Source: Candidatus Avipropionibacterium avicola (lineage in GTDB: Bacteria > Actinomycetota > Actinomycetes > Propionibacteriales > Propionibacteriaceae). Taken from it: 6,891 bases of DNA. The notes under the pieces are model-generated. The model saw only the letters and a program-made list of their open reading frames with translations. It ran no database searches and was not told where the DNA came from. The stretch lies in contig DVLP01000127.1 in assembly GCA_018715445.1 (NCBI GenBank), positions 1-6,891 of the forward strand. The letters are read 5' to 3'. Made by a program: the position numbers and the translations under genes. Numbering within the stretch: position 1 is the stretch's first letter; each line of letters opens with the position of its first letter. Positions 5,182 to 6,891 of this stretch are shown in pieces.

Positions 5182-6891
5182 TCAGGATAGACCACCGGGC
5201 GAAGCGACGATCACCGCGGGCCGCCAGCCGCGCACCGAGCTGACCACGGCGATCCCGGTTGCTCGTTGCAGGTCGTCGACGGTGATCGAGCGCTCCACCA
5301 GCCGGCCGTCGGCCAGCGCGATTTCGCGTCCGATGCCCGGGAGCAGGCCGTCGCTGACCGGCGGGGTGCACCACTGGCCGTCGAGCTGGACGGCGAGACT
5401 GGCGATCGTGGTCTCGGTGACCCTCCCGGTCGCGGTGACCAGGATGACGTCGTCGACCTCGCCGTGGCGTTGCCGGGCGGCATCGCAGAACTGGCGGCGG
5501 CTGGTCTTGTGGCGTCGCCAGGTCGAGTCCTCGCTCGCCTTGGTGTCCACGGCCAGGCGGACCGGTGCGTCGCCGGGCTCCGGGAGGGGCCGCTCACTGA
5601 CCTCGAGACGGCCGTCGTGGTGCAGTCCCAGGCGCAGGATCCGATCCGGTCCCGGTCGCGCCTGGTCGACGGCCTGCGCCACGTCCTCGCTCGGCACGGC
5701 AATGCCGAACCAGTCGGCCGAGCGCTGCAGCCGCGCCAGATGTCGTTGCAGGCCGAGGATCTGGTGGTCCCGTACGGCCATCGTCTCGATCAGTACGAGG
5801 TCATCGTCCGGCTCGGGCGGGTCGGTCACCACCAACGCCTTGGTGTGCAGCTCCTGCCACTCGGCGTCCGGGTCACTGTCCCAGACGATGCCGCTGCCGA
5901 CGCCGTAGGTCACCGCCCCGGTGCGGCTGTTGATGGTGGCCGTGCGGATCGCGATCCCGAAGCGAGCCCGGGTCGGACTCTCCGGTGGAGCCACCCAGCC
6001 GATCGCGCCGCAGTAGACCCCGCGGGGCGTGTCCTCGAGCTGCTCGATCAGGTCCATGGTCCGTCGTTTTGGCGCTCCGGTGATCGACCCGCAGGGAAAC
6101 AGGGCCGAGAACACCTCCGGGATCGTCGTGTCAGCGGCGATCTCGGCCGACACTGTCGAGGTCAGCTGCCAGAGGGTGTCGTACCGCTCGGTGTGCAGGA
6201 GCTCGTCCACCCGGACCGAGCCTGGGGTGGCGATCCGAGACAGGTCGTTGCGCACCAGGTCGACGATCATGACGTTCTCGGCGCGCTCCTTGGCGCTGCC
6301 CATCAGTCGCTGGCGATGATGCTCGTCCTCGGCCCGGTCCCGGCCCCGAGGAGCCGTGCCCTTCATGGGGACGACGGTGATCCGGTCCTGCTGCCACTGC
6401 AGGAAACACTCGGGACTGGCGCTGACGATCGTGTGCGCACCGGTGTCCACCAGGGCATGGAAACCACCGTGCTGTCGAGCCGCGAGATCGGCGTACCAGG
6501 ACGTCGGATCGCCGTCAAAGCTGGCCCGCAGCCGAGTGGTCAGATTGCACTGGTAGGTCTCACCGGCCGAGATCGCCTGCTTGATCCGACCGACCCGCCC
6601 GGCATGCTCCTGTGGCGTCCAGTCCCACTCCCACTCGGAGAGCTGGTACGGCTTCGTTGCCGCGACCGGATCCGCCGCCCTGTCGGGTGGGCCGGTGATG
6701 GCGAACCATGCCAAGGGCACCTCCGGGTCCCGCGCGCTCGTCGTGGGGTGTCGGTTGCCCGAGTCGGTCGAGGAATCGAGGGGTTCGTCGCCGGGGAACG
6801 CCTCGTAGCTGACGAAGCCGTACGCCCATGAGCCTGCACGTGTGGCACGATCGACCTCGGCCAGCACATGGGTGACCCGGTCGACTGCGCG
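5182..6891 (-). CDS. pabB: Aminodeoxychorismate synthase component I fused to class IV aminotransferase (PabB-PabC), 5' partial
   Basis: The protein makes 4-aminobenzoate for folate synthesis. The PabB part converts chorismate plus ammonia (from a separate PabA glutaminase) to 4-amino-4-deoxychorismate, and the PabC-like part releases pyruvate. The frame is open to the right edge, and codons upstream of the GTG at 6867 read on as RAVDRVTH, so the true start is probably outside the window. Numbering from 6867, the N-terminal part includes WAYGFVSYEAFPGD (14-27). The chorismate-binding domain spans about 85-350, with PMKGTAPRG (167-175) and PCGSITGAPKRRTMDLIE (258-275). Lys169 in the PxKGT motif marks aminodeoxychorismate synthase; anthranilate synthases have Ala there. 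From about 356 a class IV aminotransferase fold follows: ETMAVRD, the probable PLP lysine Lys454 (RHKTSRR), VTETTIAS (483-490) and LLPGIGR (508-514). The usual Asn of ETTIAN is Ser490 here. It lies upstream of mgtE on the same strand with no functional link evident. Confidence 0.92.
   Translation of the reverse strand, partial: RAVDRVTHVLAEVDRATRAGSWAYGFVSYEAFPGDEPLDSSTDSGNRHPTTSARDPEVPLAWFAITGPPDRAADPVAATKPYQLSEWEWDWTPQEHAGRVGRIKQAISAGETYQCNLTTRLRASFDGDPTSWYADLAARQHGGFHALVDTGAHTIVSASPECFLQWQQDRITVVPMKGTAPRGRDRAEDEHHRQRLMGSAKERAENVMIVDLVRNDLSRIATPGSVRVDELLHTERYDTLWQLTSTVSAEIAADTTIPEVFSALFPCGSITGAPKRRTMDLIEQLEDTPRGVYCGAIGWVAPPESPTRARFGIAIRTATINSRTGAVTYGVGSGIVWDSDPDAEWQELHTKALVVTDPPEPDDDLVLIETMAVRDHQILGLQRHLARLQRSADWFGIAVPSEDVAQAVDQARPGPDRILRLGLHHDGRLEVSERPLPEPGDAPVRLAVDTKASEDSTWRRHKTSRRQFCDAARQRHGEVDDVILVTATGRVTETTIASLAVQLDGQWCTPPVSDGLLPGIGREIALADGRLVERSITVDDLQRATGIAVVSSVRGWRPAVIVASPGGLS
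5184..5189 (-). promoter_or_regulatory. Possible -10 element for a leader-mgtE transcript
   Basis: On the - strand TATCCT overlaps the stop codon of the pabB-pabC gene and fits an actinobacterial -10 box (TANNNT). It would start transcription near 5177, about 30 nt before the leader ATG. No convincing -35 box was found 16-18 nt upstream; TGATCG is the nearest candidate. Read-through from the upstream gene is an equal alternative. Confidence 0.2.

Noticed and set aside
5172..5183. GACA/TGTC inverted repeat at the end of the pabB-pabC gene as a terminator or operator
   Set aside because: The stem is only 4 bp with a 4-nt loop and no T-tract, too weak to call.
4266..5243. 325-codon frame on the + strand across mgtE and its leader
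   Set aside because: It is antisense to mgtE, lacks recognisable domains and runs through the leader into the end of the pabB-pabC gene.
5266..6831. 521-codon open frame on the + strand opposite the pabB-pabC gene
   Set aside because: It is rich in Asp, Gly, His, Gln, Val and Arg with no recognisable motif, the usual signature of a frame antisense to a GC-rich gene. The opposite strand encodes a clear enzyme with intact motifs over the whole span.
6865..6867. GTG at 6867 as the start of the pabB-pabC gene
   Set aside because: In-frame codons continue to the right edge and read as plausible PabB sequence. The usual N-terminal residues of the family would be missing with this start.

Overview
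The window is a GC-rich, tightly packed stretch of bacterial chromosome. It most resembles an actinobacterium: third codon positions are strongly G/C, GTG and TTG starts are common, and long spurious open frames run antisense to the real genes. I cannot name a genus. A member of the Propionibacteriales is possible, but that is only an impression.

Positions 1-3607 (+ strand) hold a four-gene iron-siderophore ABC import operon of the FatB/FatD/FatC/FatE (YclQ/N/O/P, CeuE/B/C/D) type. The order is substrate-binding protein (5' end outside the window), first FecCD permease, second FecCD permease, ATPase. The genes are separated by 2 bp or overlap by 8 bp and 4 bp. The three internal genes start with TTG, GTG and GTG, each behind a purine-rich ribosome binding site. 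The operon's promoter and any iron-regulator operator lie upstream of the window.

Positions 3618-6891 are read from the - strand and converge on the siderophore operon with only 10 bp between the two stop codons. The upstream gene is a PabB-PabC fusion (aminodeoxychorismate synthase component I plus class IV aminotransferase/lyase) of the 4-aminobenzoate/folate pathway. It runs off the right edge of the window. Downstream of it is a complete MgtE magnesium channel gene of 453 residues.

The 202-bp gap between these two genes is the most interesting part of the window. It contains a 22-codon leader ORF (5146-5078, - strand) with a good Shine-Dalgarno sequence. The predicted peptide has an acidic start, alternating prolines and an arginine-rich end. 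That layout resembles MgtL, the Mg2+-responsive, proline-rich leader peptide of Salmonella mgtA. Immediately after the leader stop codon, a segment can pair with the mgtE ribosome binding site. I propose a leader-peptide attenuator for mgtE; this is inference and has not been demonstrated.

No RNA genes, insertion sequences, CRISPR arrays, tRNAs or phage genes were seen.
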